DNA from: Streptomyces sp. CB01249
GTDB taxonomy: Bacteria > Actinomycetota > Actinomycetes > Streptomycetales > Streptomycetaceae
Assembly: GCF_001905735.1 (NCBI RefSeq)
Contig: NZ_LISW01000008.1
Span: 248,001-312,000 of the forward strand
Direction: 5' to 3'
DNA: 64,000 nt
Positions within the stretch are counted from its first letter, which is position 1. Every line of letters starts with the position of its first letter. The translations under genes and the position numbers were made by a program. The notes beneath the pieces are model-generated. The model ran no database searches. It was not told where the DNA came from and saw only the letters and a list, made by a program, of their open reading frames with translations. Below are positions 34,622 to 44,273 of this stretch, in pieces.

Positions 34622-37129
34622 GTGACCTGGCACGGCGCGGCCGGGCGGCTGCCGTTCGGTCCGAGCGACGGCCCGCCCCGAGGACCGGAGGACAGCCGGG
34701 CGCCGGACGATCTGTCCCTGGTGCTCGCCCAGTCCGTCGTGAACGCGATCGAGGCGGTCGGCGGCCGGGCCGGCGGGATCTACCTCCCCTCCCGCACCCC
34801 CGGCCTGCTCCGGCTCGCCGTCCTCGCCGGGCTCCCCGGCCCCCTGTTCCTGCCCTGGTGGCGGATGCACGTGAACCGGCCGTTCCCGATCGCCGAGGCG
34901 TTCCGCACCGGCAGCCCGGTCTACCTCTCCGACGCCGAGGACGCCATGCGGCGCTTCCCGCAGCTGATGGCCGGGCTGCCGTTCCCCTTCGGCTCGCTGT
35001 ACGTGCCGGTGCTGCGCCGCCGTGAACCGGTCGGCGTCCTCGCCGTCCTGCGCGGCGCGACGGGCGACGAGCCGGTGCCCGCCGCCGACCGGGACCGGCT
35101 CCAGCGCGTCGCCGACGGCCTGGGCGCCGAGCTGGCCGGCCTCGCGGACGCCGGCGTCCGCCCCGAGTGGGAGGGCGAGCCGCTTCCCGTACAGCTGCCC
35201 GCCAGGACCTCGCCGCCCGTGCGCATCGGCCGCTTCGACTGGAACCTCGCCACCGGCGCCGTCGACGCGGACGACGAGCTCGCCGCGATCCTCGGCAGCG
35301 ACGGATCCGACCACTTCCACGGCACCATCGAAGCCCTGGCCGCCCGGCTCGCCCCGGAGGACGTCTACGGCCTCTGGGCGCTGGCCCGGCAGGCGGCGGG
35401 CTCCCGCGGCCCCGTCGTACGCCGGATGCGGCTGCGCGGCCCGGACGGGCGCTCCCACCTGCTGGAGGTGTCCGGGCGCCGGCAGGACGACGCGGGGCCC
35501 GGCGGACACCTGACCGGCTTCCTGGTGGACCTGGGCATCGGCCCGGTCGTCGCGGAGGCCGCGGACCGGCTGCCGCGCGGCATCTTCTCGCTCGACCGCT
35601 TCGGCCGGATCACCTACGTCAACCCGCTCGCCGAGGACATGCTCGGCCGGCCCCGGGCCGCCCTGGTCGGCCGGGTGCTCTGGGAGGCGCTGCCCTGGTT
35701 CGCGAACCCGGCGTACGAGGACCACTACCGGGCCGCGATGATCTCCGACGCCCCGGTCCACTTCCTGGCCCGCCGCGACCCGCCCCCCTGGCTCTCGGTC
35801 TCCCTGTACCCCGGGCACGACGGCCTGACCGCGGTCCTCACGCCCACCGACACGCCCGCCTACACCCCGGACTCCGTCGTCTCGCCCGGACTGGGGCTCG
35901 GCTCACCGGCCGACCGGTCCGCCGCCCTCTACCGGCCGGTCGCCCTCGCCATCGCGCTCACCGAGGCCGTCACCGCCCGGCAGGTCTCCCGCGTGGTCAC
36001 CGAGGAGCTGCTCCCCGCCTTCGGCGGCCGGCAACTGGCGATCTACCTGCTCAAGGAGGGCCACCTCTACCTGGAGTGGGAGACCGGCTTTCCGCAGGGC
36101 TTCCTCGACCGGTTCGACGCGGTCGGCCTGGACGCCCGCATCCCCGGCGTGGAAACGCTCACCACCGGGCGCCCCATCTTCTTCGAGTCGATGCAGCGCC
36201 TGGCCGCCGCCTATCCGGGCATCCCGATGGACGCCGACGTCGGCGCTCGCGCCTTCCTCCCGCTCATCGCCTCCGGGCGGCTCGTCGGCTCCTGCATCCT
36301 CGGCTTCGACCAGCCGCGCGGCTTCAGCCCGGAGGAGCGTACGGTCCTGACCGCCCTGGCCGGCCTCATCGCCCAGGCCCTCCAGCGGGCCCAGCGCTAC
36401 GACACCGAGGCCGCCCTCGCCCGCGGCCTCCAGGACGCCCTGCTGCCGCACCGGCTGCCCGCCGTCCGGGGCATCGACACCCAGGGCCGCTACCTCGCCG
36501 GCACCCAGGGCATGGACGTCGGCGGCGACTGGTACGACGTGATCGAGACCCACGGCCGCCTCGCCCTCGTCATCGGGGACGTGCAGGGGCACGGTGTGTC
36601 CGCCGCCGCGACCATGGGCCAGGTCCGCAGCGCCGTACGGGCCTTCGCGCTCAGCGGCCACGACCCCCAGGAGGTCATGAGCGGCACCAACCGGCTGCTC
36701 ATCGACCTGGACACCGGCCAGTTCGCGAGCTGCTGCTACATCGTGACGGACCCGGCCACCGGCCGGACGCACGCCGTGCGCGCCGGGCATCCCCAGCCCG
36801 TCCTGCGCCGGCCCGACGGCACCGCCGAGGTCATGGACCTCCCGGGCGGCATCGTCCTGGGCATCGACGCCGAGGCCGGCTACCCCGTCACCGAACTGCA
36901 CCTCGACCCGGGCGCCACGCTCGCCCTGTACACCGACGGCCTGGTCGAGCAGGCGGGCATCGACATCGACGTCGGGGTCGAGCGGCTGCGCTCCACCCTC
37001 CAGGGCCTGGGCGCCGCCCCGCTCGCCGACACCGCCGACCACGTCATCCGCCGGGCCCGCCAGGCCGCGGACCGGCCCGACGACATCGCCCTGCTCCTCG
37101 CGGCCCGGTGGACCGGGGACGACGCCTGA
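34622..37129 (+). CDS. Cytoplasmic GAF-PAS-PAS-GAF-SpoIIE phosphatase
   Basis: With GTG at 34622 the protein has 835 residues and no membrane segment. Domains by rough position: GAF-like (20-170), PAS (185-300), PAS (315-415, RGIFSLDRFGRITYVNPLAEDMLGR-type with FDRFG and NPLAE), GAF (440-590, LPAFGGRQLAIYLLKEGH and ALAGLIAQALQRAQ), then PP2C/SpoIIE phosphatase (600-833) with metal ligands in GMDVGGDWYDV, IGDVQGHG, LYTDGLVE and final RPDDIALL. It would dephosphorylate an anti-sigma-factor antagonist (STAS protein) in response to sensed signals; partner and ligand are unknown. A CATCCT hexamer 6 nt before GTG suggests a leaderless transcript. An upstream in-frame start at 34547 is possible. Confidence 0.87.
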   Translation: MTWHGAAGRLPFGPSDGPPRGPEDSRAPDDLSLVLAQSVVNAIEAVGGRAGGIYLPSRTPGLLRLAVLAGLPGPLFLPWWRMHVNRPFPIAEAFRTGSPVYLSDAEDAMRRFPQLMAGLPFPFGSLYVPVLRRREPVGVLAVLRGATGDEPVPAADRDRLQRVADGLGAELAGLADAGVRPEWEGEPLPVQLPARTSPPVRIGRFDWNLATGAVDADDELAAILGSDGSDHFHGTIEALAARLAPEDVYGLWALARQAAGSRGPVVRRMRLRGPDGRSHLLEVSGRRQDDAGPGGHLTGFLVDLGIGPVVAEAADRLPRGIFSLDRFGRITYVNPLAEDMLGRPRAALVGRVLWEALPWFANPAYEDHYRAAMISDAPVHFLARRDPPPWLSVSLYPGHDGLTAVLTPTDTPAYTPDSVVSPGLGLGSPADRSAALYRPVALAIALTEAVTARQVSRVVTEELLPAFGGRQLAIYLLKEGHLYLEWETGFPQGFLDRFDAVGLDARIPGVETLTTGRPIFFESMQRLAAAYPGIPMDADVGARAFLPLIASGRLVGSCILGFDQPRGFSPEERTVLTALAGLIAQALQRAQRYDTEAALARGLQDALLPHRLPAVRGIDTQGRYLAGTQGMDVGGDWYDVIETHGRLALVIGDVQGHGVSAAATMGQVRSAVRAFALSGHDPQEVMSGTNRLLIDLDTGQFASCCYIVTDPATGRTHAVRAGHPQPVLRRPDGTAEVMDLPGGIVLGIDAEAGYPVTELHLDPGATLALYTDGLVEQAGIDIDVGVERLRSTLQGLGAAPLADTADHVIRRARQAADRPDDIALLLAARWTGDDA

Positions 37130-37138
37130 CCGGCCGCC

Positions 37139-38074
37139 TCAGCCCGCCCCCGGGCCGCCGGGCCCGCCCGGGTGGAGCCCCCGCCGCAACGCGGTCAGGT
37201 GCTCCGCCGCCACCCGGCGGGGCGCGTCGGTGTCCGGTGCGCCCGGGGTCTCCGCCCAGGCGCCGAACGCGTGGTACGCCCTCGGGAAGTGGCGCACCTC
37301 CACCGGCACCCCGGCCCGGGCGAGGCGGAGCGCGTACAGCAGACCCTCGTCGCGCAGCGGATCGAGCCCCGCCGTCGAGAGGTACGCCGGGGGCAGCCCG
37401 CCCAGGTCCGCCGCGCGCGCCGGCGCCGCGTACGCCGGGACGTGGGGCCCGCCGCCGCCCGGCCCCAGGTACAGCTCCCAGCTCTCCCGGGCCAGGCGGC
37501 GGTTCCAGACGGGGGTGTCCGGGAACGCGGCCATCGAGTCCGTGTCCAGCCGGTCGTCCAGCACCGGGGTGCTCAGGTGCTGGAGGACGAGGGCCGGGCC
37601 GCCCCGGTCCCGGGCCAGCAGGGTGAGACCGGCGGCGAGACAGCCGCCGGAACTGGCGCCCGCGACGGCGAGCCGGGCCGGGTCCGCCCCGATCTCCGCC
37701 GCGTGTCCGGCGGTCCACTCCAGCGCGGCCCAGCAGTCGTCCAGCCCCGCCGGGAACGGGTCCCCCGGGGCCAGCCGGTAGGACACCGCCACGACCACCG
37801 CGGAGGCGAACACCGCCGCCCGCGCGGCCGCGTGGTGGACCGCGTCCACGCTGCCGAGGACGAAGCCCCCGCCGTGGATCCACAGCACCGCGGGCAGCGC
37901 GGCCCCCGCCCCGGCCGGCCGGTAGACCCGCACCCGCAACCGGGGCGCACCCGCAACGCCCGGAATCCAGCGCTCCGCGACCTCGGCCCCCGGCACGGCC
38001 GGAAGCTCGTCCAGCGGCAGCGGGCCCGCCCGGTGCGCCGCGACCGCGTGGGCCAGCCGCCCCGTCACCGGCAT
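37139..38074 (-). CDS. Alpha/beta hydrolase (hormone-sensitive lipase-like esterase)
   Basis: The 311-residue protein has the HSL-family oxyanion motif IHGGGFVLG (about 82-90), the nucleophile elbow GASSGG (Ser in GxSxG, about 155), PAYLSTAGLDPLRDE with the catalytic Asp, and YHAFGAW with the His. These enzymes cleave short acyl esters. The gene is last in the minus-strand series monooxygenase, binding protein, two permeases, double ATPase, esterase; it overlaps the ATPase gene by 10 bp, so it is part of that operon and likely acts on the imported or oxidised substrate. It ends 9 bp from the convergent phosphatase gene. Confidence 0.87.
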   Translation of the reverse strand: MPVTGRLAHAVAAHRAGPLPLDELPAVPGAEVAERWIPGVAGAPRLRVRVYRPAGAGAALPAVLWIHGGGFVLGSVDAVHHAAARAAVFASAVVVAVSYRLAPGDPFPAGLDDCWAALEWTAGHAAEIGADPARLAVAGASSGGCLAAGLTLLARDRGGPALVLQHLSTPVLDDRLDTDSMAAFPDTPVWNRRLARESWELYLGPGGGGPHVPAYAAPARAADLGGLPPAYLSTAGLDPLRDEGLLYALRLARAGVPVEVRHFPRAYHAFGAWAETPGAPDTDAPRRVAAEHLTALRRGLHPGGPGGPGAG

Positions 38075-39678
38075 GCCCGCTCCCGACGCCGTGGCACCGC
38101 TTCCAGCAGGGCCCGCGTGTACGGGTGCGCGGGCTCGGCGAAGACCCGCTCCACCGGTCCGGACTCCACGATCCGGCCGTCCCTCATCACCAGCACCCGC
38201 GCGCACACCTCCCGTACGACCGCGAGATCGTGCGAGACGAAGAGCGTCGCCAGCCCGAGCTCGTCCTGCAACGACCGCAGCAGGCCGAGCACTTGGGCCT
38301 GCACGGACACATCGAGGGCCGAGACCGGCTCGTCGCACACCAGCAGCCGGGGCGCGGGCGCCAGGGCCCGCGCGATGGCCACCCGCTGACGCTGCCCGCC
38401 GGACAACGCGAGCGGCCCGCGAACCAAGTGCGCTGCGGACAGGCCCACTTGTTCCAGGAGCCGTACGGTGTGCTCCCGGCGCTCCGCGCGCGCCACCCCG
38501 GACACGGCCAGGGCCTCGCCCACGATCCGCTCCACGCTCCACCGCGGGTCGAACGCGCTGAGCGGATCCTGCGGCACGAGCTGCACGGTGTGCCGCCGTT
38601 CCCGCCGGTCCCGCTCGCGCAGGGTGCTCCACGGCGCCCCGCCCAGCTCCACCGTCCCGCCGTGGGGCGCGACCAGCCCCAGCACCATCCGGGCCAGCGT
38701 CGACTTGCCCGAACCGGACGCGCCGACCAGGCCCACCGCCTCGCCCGGCCGCACGGTGAACGACACGCCGTCCACCGCCGTCCTGCGGCTGCCCCGTGCC
38801 CCCTTGAACACCTTGCGGACCCCGGAGACGGCGAGCAGCGGCCCGCCGCCGTCGTCCGGAACCGCCACCGAAGGCGCACGGCGCGCTCCGCTTCCCGGGA
38901 TCGCCGCCAACAGACCCTTGGTGTAAGGGTGTTCCGGCACCTCCAGAACCCTGTCGGCGGGCCCGGACTCCACGATCCGGCCGTCCTTCATCACGGCCAC
39001 CTCGTCCGCCAGCGCCTCGACGACCGCCAGGTCGTGGCTGATGAGGAGCAGCCCGGTGCCGTCCTCCTTCAGCTCGCCCAGGAGCCCCAGGACGCGCGAC
39101 TGGACCGAGGCGTCCAGGGCGGTCGTCGGCTCGTCCGCGATCAGCACACCGGGCTCGGCGGCGATGGCCGAGGCGATCAGTGCCCGCTGCCGCAGCCCGC
39201 CGGACAGCTGGTGGACGTAGGCCCGTGCCCGTTCCGCTGGGTCGGGCACCCCGACCCGCTCCAGCAGGGCGAGGACTCGCGCCCCGGCCTCCTTGCGCGG
39301 GACGACGCGGTGGGCGAGCAGCGGCTCCGCGATCTCCTTGCCGACGGGCCGCAGCGGGTCCAGCGCCACCAGCGCGTCCTGCGCGACGAGGCCGACGCGC
39401 CGGCCCCGTACCGCACGCCACTCGCGCGGCCCGAAATCCCGCGCCTCGCGGCCCGCGACGCGCAGCCGGTCCGCCGTGACCCGGGCGGTCGGGCCCGCGA
39501 GGCCGAGCAGGGCGCGGGCGAGCGTGCTCTTCCCGGAGCCCGACTCGCCGACGACCGCCAGGCACCGCCCGGCGGCCAGCGAGAAGGCGGCGTCGCGCAC
39601 CGCGTGCACCTCGCCGGGTCCGGTGCCGAAGCGCACGTTCAGCCCGGCGACATCGAACAAGGGAATCGTGGTGGTCAT
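38065..39678 (-). CDS. ABC transporter double ATPase (peptide/nickel type)
   Basis: The 537-residue protein is a fusion of two ABC ATPases (DppD- and DppF-like). First domain (about 8-255): Walker A GESGSGKST, VAQDALVALDPL, signature LSGGLRQR, Walker B VLIADEPTTALD. Second (about 275-530): GASGSGKST, VPQDPLSAFDPRW, LSGGQRQR, LLVCDEPVSALD. Each ends with the HPYTKGLL/HPYTRALL stretch of the oligopeptide/dipeptide importer subfamily. It powers the two permeases encoded just upstream; its ATG overlaps the previous stop (ATGA). Confidence 0.93.
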   Translation of the reverse strand: MTTTIPLFDVAGLNVRFGTGPGEVHAVRDAAFSLAAGRCLAVVGESGSGKSTLARALLGLAGPTARVTADRLRVAGREARDFGPREWRAVRGRRVGLVAQDALVALDPLRPVGKEIAEPLLAHRVVPRKEAGARVLALLERVGVPDPAERARAYVHQLSGGLRQRALIASAIAAEPGVLIADEPTTALDASVQSRVLGLLGELKEDGTGLLLISHDLAVVEALADEVAVMKDGRIVESGPADRVLEVPEHPYTKGLLAAIPGSGARRAPSVAVPDDGGGPLLAVSGVRKVFKGARGSRRTAVDGVSFTVRPGEAVGLVGASGSGKSTLARMVLGLVAPHGGTVELGGAPWSTLRERDRRERRHTVQLVPQDPLSAFDPRWSVERIVGEALAVSGVARAERREHTVRLLEQVGLSAAHLVRGPLALSGGQRQRVAIARALAPAPRLLVCDEPVSALDVSVQAQVLGLLRSLQDELGLATLFVSHDLAVVREVCARVLVMRDGRIVESGPVERVFAEPAHPYTRALLEAVPRRRERACR

Positions 39679-40547
39679 GAGGCGGCCCGTCCTTCCGCTC
39701 GTGCCTGCGCGTGGCGGCCCACGACGGTGACCGCGAGGACCGTGGAGACCAGCAGGAGGCCCGGGAAGAGCGCGATCCACCACGCCTGGTCCAGGAACCC
39801 CTGGCCCTCCGTGAGCATCGCCCCCCACTCGGGCGTCGGCGGCTGCGCGCCCAAACCCAGATAACTCAGCGCCGCCCCCGTCGAGATGGACGCCCCGAGC
39901 GTCACCGTCGCCAGTACCAGCAACGGCCCCAGCGTGTTCGGCAGCACATGGCGGAGCACGATCAGCGGACGCGGCACCCCCAGCGCCACGGCGGACTCGA
40001 CATACCCGGACCGCCGCACCACCAGTGCCTGCGCCCGCACCACCCGGGCGAACCCGGGCGCCGTCCCCACCGCCACGGCGACCGTGGTGCCCAGCACCCC
40101 CTTGCCCGCGATGAGCACCACCATCAGGGCCGGCAGCAGTCCGGGCAGCGCCAGCAGCGCGTCGGCGGCCCGCATCAGCACCGCGTCGCCGAACCGGCCG
40201 GACAGCGCGGCGGCCAGCCCCCAGATCACGGCGAGCCCGACCCCGGCACCCGTCGCCGCCGCCCCGATGGCCAGCGAGTAGCGGGTGCCGTGCACCACCC
40301 GGGCGAAGACGTCCCGCCCCAGCTGATCCGTACCGAACCAGTGCGCCGCGCCCGGCGCCTGGAGCGCGTGGACCGGGTCGGTGTCGGCCGGGCTGCCGTG
40401 GGCCAGGAGCCCCGGAGCCAGCGCGGCAAGCAGGATCAGCCCCAGCAGCACGGCGGCGGCGAGCACCCCCGGCCGCACCCCGCCAGCACGGCCCCTGCGG
40501 ACCGCCGCGACCGGTGCCCCGGCCCGTACGGCCTGTTCGACGCTCAT
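39675..40547 (-). CDS. ABC transporter permease (DppC-like)
   Basis: The 290-residue membrane protein has about six transmembrane segments, an N-terminal hydrophobic helix, the periplasm-facing HWFGTDQLGRDVFARVVHGTR motif region (short: FGTDQLGRDVFARV) that defines DppC/OppC permeases, and the cytoplasmic EAA loop ESAVALGVPRPLIVLRHVLPN (short: RHVLPNTLGPLL). It pairs with the DppB-like permease directly upstream. Starts and stops overlap on both sides as ATGA, meaning translational coupling. Confidence 0.92.
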   Translation of the reverse strand: MSVEQAVRAGAPVAAVRRGRAGGVRPGVLAAAVLLGLILLAALAPGLLAHGSPADTDPVHALQAPGAAHWFGTDQLGRDVFARVVHGTRYSLAIGAAATGAGVGLAVIWGLAAALSGRFGDAVLMRAADALLALPGLLPALMVVLIAGKGVLGTTVAVAVGTAPGFARVVRAQALVVRRSGYVESAVALGVPRPLIVLRHVLPNTLGPLLVLATVTLGASISTGAALSYLGLGAQPPTPEWGAMLTEGQGFLDQAWWIALFPGLLLVSTVLAVTVVGRHAQARAEGRAAS

Positions 40548-41509
40548 GCGGCAGTCACCCCCGTACGCCTGCGCAGCCGGGGGTCCACGACCACGTACAG
40601 CAGCTCCACCACCGCGCCGACCAGCACGAACACCACGGCCGACAGCGCGACCACGCCCTGCACCACCGGCAGGTCGCGGTCGCTCACCGCCTGGAGGGTG
40701 ATCCGGCCGAGGCCCGGGCGCGCGAACACGTTCTCCACCACCACCGCGCCGCCCAGCAGCGTCCCGGTGAACCAGCCCGCGAGGGTCAGCGCAGGAAGCG
40801 CGGCGTGGCGCAGTGCGTGGCGCGAGCGCACGGTGTGCTCGGCGAGCCCCCGCGAGCGCGCGGTCAGGCTGAACGGCTGCTCCAGCGCCCCGAGCAACCC
40901 CTCCCGCATCACCTGCGTGAGCACCGCCGCGATCGGCAGCGCCAGCGTGAGCACCGGCAGGACCAGCGAGCGGGCGTCGCCGCTGTCGGAGACCGGCAGC
41001 CACTCCAACCGGAACGAGAACACCGTCAGCAGCATGATTCCGAGCCAGAACGACGGCGTGGACACCACCAGCAGCTCCACCGCCGACGACACCCGGCGGG
41101 GCCAGCGGGAACGCCCCGACGTCAGCACGGTCACCGACGCCGCCAGCACCACCGCGACCAGCGAGGACCACAGCGCGAGCTGGGTGGTCGGCCCGATCTG
41201 ACCGGCCAGCAGCGAGGAGACCGGCTGCTGCACCTGGTACGAGTCGCCCAGCTCGCCGGTGGCCAGCCGTCGGAGATACGCGCCGTACTGGACGAGCGGG
41301 GACCGGTCGAGGCCGTAGTGGTGGCGGATCTCCTCGCGCTGCTCCGCGCCGACCAGGGCATGGGATCCGACGATCGCGCCGACCGGATCGCCGGGGACGA
41401 GGTGCAGCGCCAGGAAGGCGCAGGTGGCGGCCCCCCAGACGACGAGGACCGCCGCCCCGGCCCGGGCCGTGACGGCCCGGACCACGGCGGACGCGTGCGG
41501 GCGTCTCAT
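40544..41509 (-). CDS. ABC transporter permease (DppB-like)
   Basis: The 321-residue membrane protein carries the DppB/OppB N-terminal signature LALHLVPGDPVGAIVG, HYGLDRSPLVQYGAYL, GELGDSYQ, STPSFWLGIMLL and the EAA loop (LRHAALPALTLAGW). About six transmembrane segments. It forms the membrane channel together with the following DppC-like permease. ATGA overlaps link it to the binding-protein gene and to the second permease. Confidence 0.92.
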   Translation of the reverse strand: MRRPHASAVVRAVTARAGAAVLVVWGAATCAFLALHLVPGDPVGAIVGSHALVGAEQREEIRHHYGLDRSPLVQYGAYLRRLATGELGDSYQVQQPVSSLLAGQIGPTTQLALWSSLVAVVLAASVTVLTSGRSRWPRRVSSAVELLVVSTPSFWLGIMLLTVFSFRLEWLPVSDSGDARSLVLPVLTLALPIAAVLTQVMREGLLGALEQPFSLTARSRGLAEHTVRSRHALRHAALPALTLAGWFTGTLLGGAVVVENVFARPGLGRITLQAVSDRDLPVVQGVVALSAVVFVLVGAVVELLYVVVDPRLRRRTGVTAA

Positions 41510-43143
41510 CGGCCGGCCTCGACCCAGGCGGCGTAGAACTCCGGCCACGCCGACAGGGACAGCCGCAGCCCGTGCACCTTCTTGCTCACCCCGACGGACG
41601 CCTTCTGCACATACGCGGGGACCACCGCCGCGTGGTCGGTCGTCCACTTCTGCACCTTGGCGTAGTACGCGGCGCGCTCGTCCGGCGAGGTCGCGGCCTG
41701 TGCCTTCTTCAGCCAGGCGTCGACCTGAGGGTCGGTGACCCTGGCGAAGTTGTGCCCGCCGCCCTCGGACGACTCGGTGGAGAGGAAGAAGCTGCTCAGG
41801 ATGTCGCCGTCCCCGCGCGCCCAGGACGTCTCGACCACGTCGTAACGCCCCTCGTCCAGCTGCGCGGAGACCGCCGTCGCGTCGGTGGAGGCGGCGAGCC
41901 TCAGGTCGATGCCCGCCTTCTTCAGGTCGCCCTGCACGGCCTGCGAGAACACCGACGCCTGGCCGTAGACCGGGGCGGTCACGGTCAGCCGCTCGCCGTT
42001 CTTCGTCCGGTAGCCCTCCGCGTCGCGCCCCGTCCAGCCCGCCCGGTCCAGGAGCCGGCCGGCGAGCGCCCGGTCGTAGGGCCAGCTGTTCACCAGCGCG
42101 GGGTCGTAGCTGTGCGGAGTCGCGGGGGAGAGGGTGCTCCAGGCGCGGGTGCCGGTGCCCTGGAACACCGACTCCACCAGGGCGTCCAGATCGATGGACC
42201 GCTGGAACGCCTTGCGTATCCGCTCGTCCGAGAAGAGCGGGCTCTTCGTGTTCAGGTAGAAGGTGTCGACCGCGCCCGGGACGTCCTTCGTCACGACGTC
42301 CAGCCGGGCGTCGCGGCGTACGGCCGCTATGCGGTTCGCGGGCAGCGCGGCCGCCGCGTCGACCTGACCGGACGTCAGGGCGCCCACCCGGGTGGCGTCC
42401 TCGGTGAGGAAGCGGATGGTGAACGCGTCCAGCCGGGCGGGCCCGCTGTGACCGGCGTCCTTCGGGGCCCACGCGTAGGCGGCGTTCCTGGTGTAGCCGC
42501 GCTGCTGGCCCCGGGTGTAGGCACCGGCCTCGAAGGGCCCGGAGCCGACCGAGCCGGTGCCCGCGCAGAGCTTGTCGGCGCCCGCCTTCAGCGAGGCGGG
42601 CGAGGCGATGCCCAGATAGGTGGTGCTCGCCGCCTGGAGGAAGGGCGCGTACGGACGGCTGAAGCGGACCTCGACCTCGTACTTCCCCTTCACGGCGGTG
42701 CCCTCGTACGGGCCGAGCAGCCCGGCCGCGTACTGCGACTGGGTCGCCTTGGCGGTGATGTGGTCGAAGTTGGCCTTCACCGCCGCCGCGTCGAGATGCT
42801 TCCCGTCGTGGAAGGTGACGTCGTCGCGCAGTTCGAAGGTGTACGTCCGGCCCCCCTCGGAGGTCTTCCAGGACTTCGCCAGCCACGGCTCCAGCTTCCC
42901 GTCCGGGGTCTGGTGGACGAGCGAGTCGAAGACCGGGCGCTGGACGAAGGCGGTCACGTCCTGCGCGCTGGTGTGCGGGTCCCAGCAGTCCGGTTCCTGC
43001 TGCGCCGCGTAGGTGAGGCTGCCGCCGCTGCGGGGTTGCGCGGGACCGGCGGACGAGGCACCGCCGTCCGTGCTGCACGCGGTGACGGCGGCGAGGAGCA
43101 GGACGGGCAGCAGAGCGGATCGGCGATGGCGCGGCTGGTGCAT
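41506..43143 (-). CDS. ABC transporter substrate-binding lipoprotein (family 5)
   Basis: The 545-residue lipoprotein has a signal peptide with lipobox AAVTAC (lipidated Cys at residue 23). The SBP_bac_5 fold follows: QQEPDCWDPHTSAQDV, LAKSWKTSEGGRTYTFELRDDVTFHDGK-type stretch (short: RTYTFELRDDVTFHDG), FDAAAVK-like LDAAAVKANF, and DERIRKAFQRSIDLDALV. Family members bind peptides, nickel, opines and many other solutes, so the ligand is open. ATG at 43143 (GGAG 6 nt upstream) gives a normal lipoprotein signal; an in-frame GTG at 43188 overlaps the previous stop (GTGA) and would lengthen the n-region to 38 residues. Confidence 0.9.
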   Translation of the reverse strand: MHQPRHRRSALLPVLLLAAVTACSTDGGASSAGPAQPRSGGSLTYAAQQEPDCWDPHTSAQDVTAFVQRPVFDSLVHQTPDGKLEPWLAKSWKTSEGGRTYTFELRDDVTFHDGKHLDAAAVKANFDHITAKATQSQYAAGLLGPYEGTAVKGKYEVEVRFSRPYAPFLQAASTTYLGIASPASLKAGADKLCAGTGSVGSGPFEAGAYTRGQQRGYTRNAAYAWAPKDAGHSGPARLDAFTIRFLTEDATRVGALTSGQVDAAAALPANRIAAVRRDARLDVVTKDVPGAVDTFYLNTKSPLFSDERIRKAFQRSIDLDALVESVFQGTGTRAWSTLSPATPHSYDPALVNSWPYDRALAGRLLDRAGWTGRDAEGYRTKNGERLTVTAPVYGQASVFSQAVQGDLKKAGIDLRLAASTDATAVSAQLDEGRYDVVETSWARGDGDILSSFFLSTESSEGGGHNFARVTDPQVDAWLKKAQAATSPDERAAYYAKVQKWTTDHAAVVPAYVQKASVGVSKKVHGLRLSLSAWPEFYAAWVEAGR

Positions 43144-43184
43144 GAGGGCTCCGGGGTACGAGGGGAGAGGGGGCCGGGCGTGGG

Positions 43185-44222
43185 TCACGGAGCGGTCCGG
43201 AACCGGGCCGGTTCGGGCCGGACGTCCCGCGCCGCCTCCGCCAGCAGTTCGAACGAGCGCAGCCGGTCCGTCTGGTCCGGCACAACGGTCAGGGCCATCA
43301 GCTCATCGGCCCCCGTGCGCGCCACCAGGTCCGCCAGCCCGGCGCGCACGGTGTCCGGCGCCCCGATCAGCTGATGCCCCGCCAGCTCGTCCAGGAACTG
43401 TGCCTCCGCCTCGGTGTACGCGTGCCCGGCGGCGGTCCGGGCCGAGGGGAACGCGTCGAAGCGGCGCACCGTACGCATCCGTGTCTTGCCGAGCAGATAG
43501 GGCGCCGCGACCTCGCGCGCGGCCCGGTCCGTCCCGGCGACGGTGACCAGCGCGGAGATCAGGGTGCGCGGCCGGTCCAGGTACGGCGAGGGCCGGAAGG
43601 ACCGCCGGTAGTGGTCCAGGGCGTCCGCGGTCGCGTGCGGGTTGATCTGGTGCGCGAAGGCGTACGGCAGGCCCAGCGACCCGGCGAGTCCGGCGCCGCG
43701 CGTGCTGGACCCGAGCAGCCAGAGCTCCGGCCTGCCGTCGGCGGCGGGCACGGCGGTGATGGGCGACGCCGGGTCGCCGGGCGCGAAGTAGCCGTTCAGC
43801 TCGGCGACCTGACGGGCGAAGCCGTCCCCGTCCTCCGGTGCGCGGCGCAGGGCGCGGGCGGTGTGCGGGTCGGTGCCGGGCGCCCGGCCGAGGCCCAGGT
43901 CGACGCGGCCCGGGTGCAGCGCCTCCAGGGTGCCGAACTGCTCGGCGACGACGAGCGGCGCGTGGTTGGGCAGCAGGACGCCGCCGGAGCCGACGCGCAG
44001 CGTGGTCGTGGCGGCGGCCAGGCGTCCGGCGAGTATGCCGGGCGCGGAGGTGGCGAGGCCGGGGGTGCTGTGGTGTTCGGCCACCCAGTAGCGCAGGTAG
44101 CCGAGTTCCTCGATGCGCGGGGCCAGGGCGACGGTGTCGCGGAGCGCCCGGGTCGCGGAGCCGCCCTCGAAGACGGGCACCACGTCGAGCACGGACAGGG
44201 GGAAGCCGCGGGGACGGCTCAT
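43185..44222 (-). CDS. Luciferase-like flavin monooxygenase
   Basis: The 345-residue protein belongs to the bacterial luciferase-like (LLM) family of FMN-dependent monooxygenases: [21 protein letters not shown] start, [48 protein letters not shown]-type core (short: [19 protein letters not shown]), [12 protein letters not shown], and [23 protein letters not shown]. It matches the MsnO8/YhbW-like subgroup often annotated without substrate. It is first of the six closely packed genes leading through the ABC importer to the esterase, suggesting it oxidises a substrate brought in by that importer. Only 51 bp without a hairpin separate it from the MFS gene. Confidence 0.87.
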   Translation of the reverse strand: MSRPRGFPLSVLDVVPVFEGGSATRALRDTVALAPRIEELGYLRYWVAEHHSTPGLATSAPGILAGRLAAATTTLRVGSGGVLLPNHAPLVVAEQFGTLEALHPGRVDLGLGRAPGTDPHTARALRRAPEDGDGFARQVAELNGYFAPGDPASPITAVPAADGRPELWLLGSSTRGAGLAGSLGLPYAFAHQINPHATADALDHYRRSFRPSPYLDRPRTLISALVTVAGTDRAAREVAAPYLLGKTRMRTVRRFDAFPSARTAAGHAYTEAEAQFLDELAGHQLIGAPDTVRAGLADLVARTGADELMALTVVPDQTDRLRSFELLAEAARDVRPEPARFRTAP

Positions 44223-44273
44223 GGAGACCTCCGGGAGGGGGCGGACGAGCGGGTGAGGGGCGGTGCGTACGGC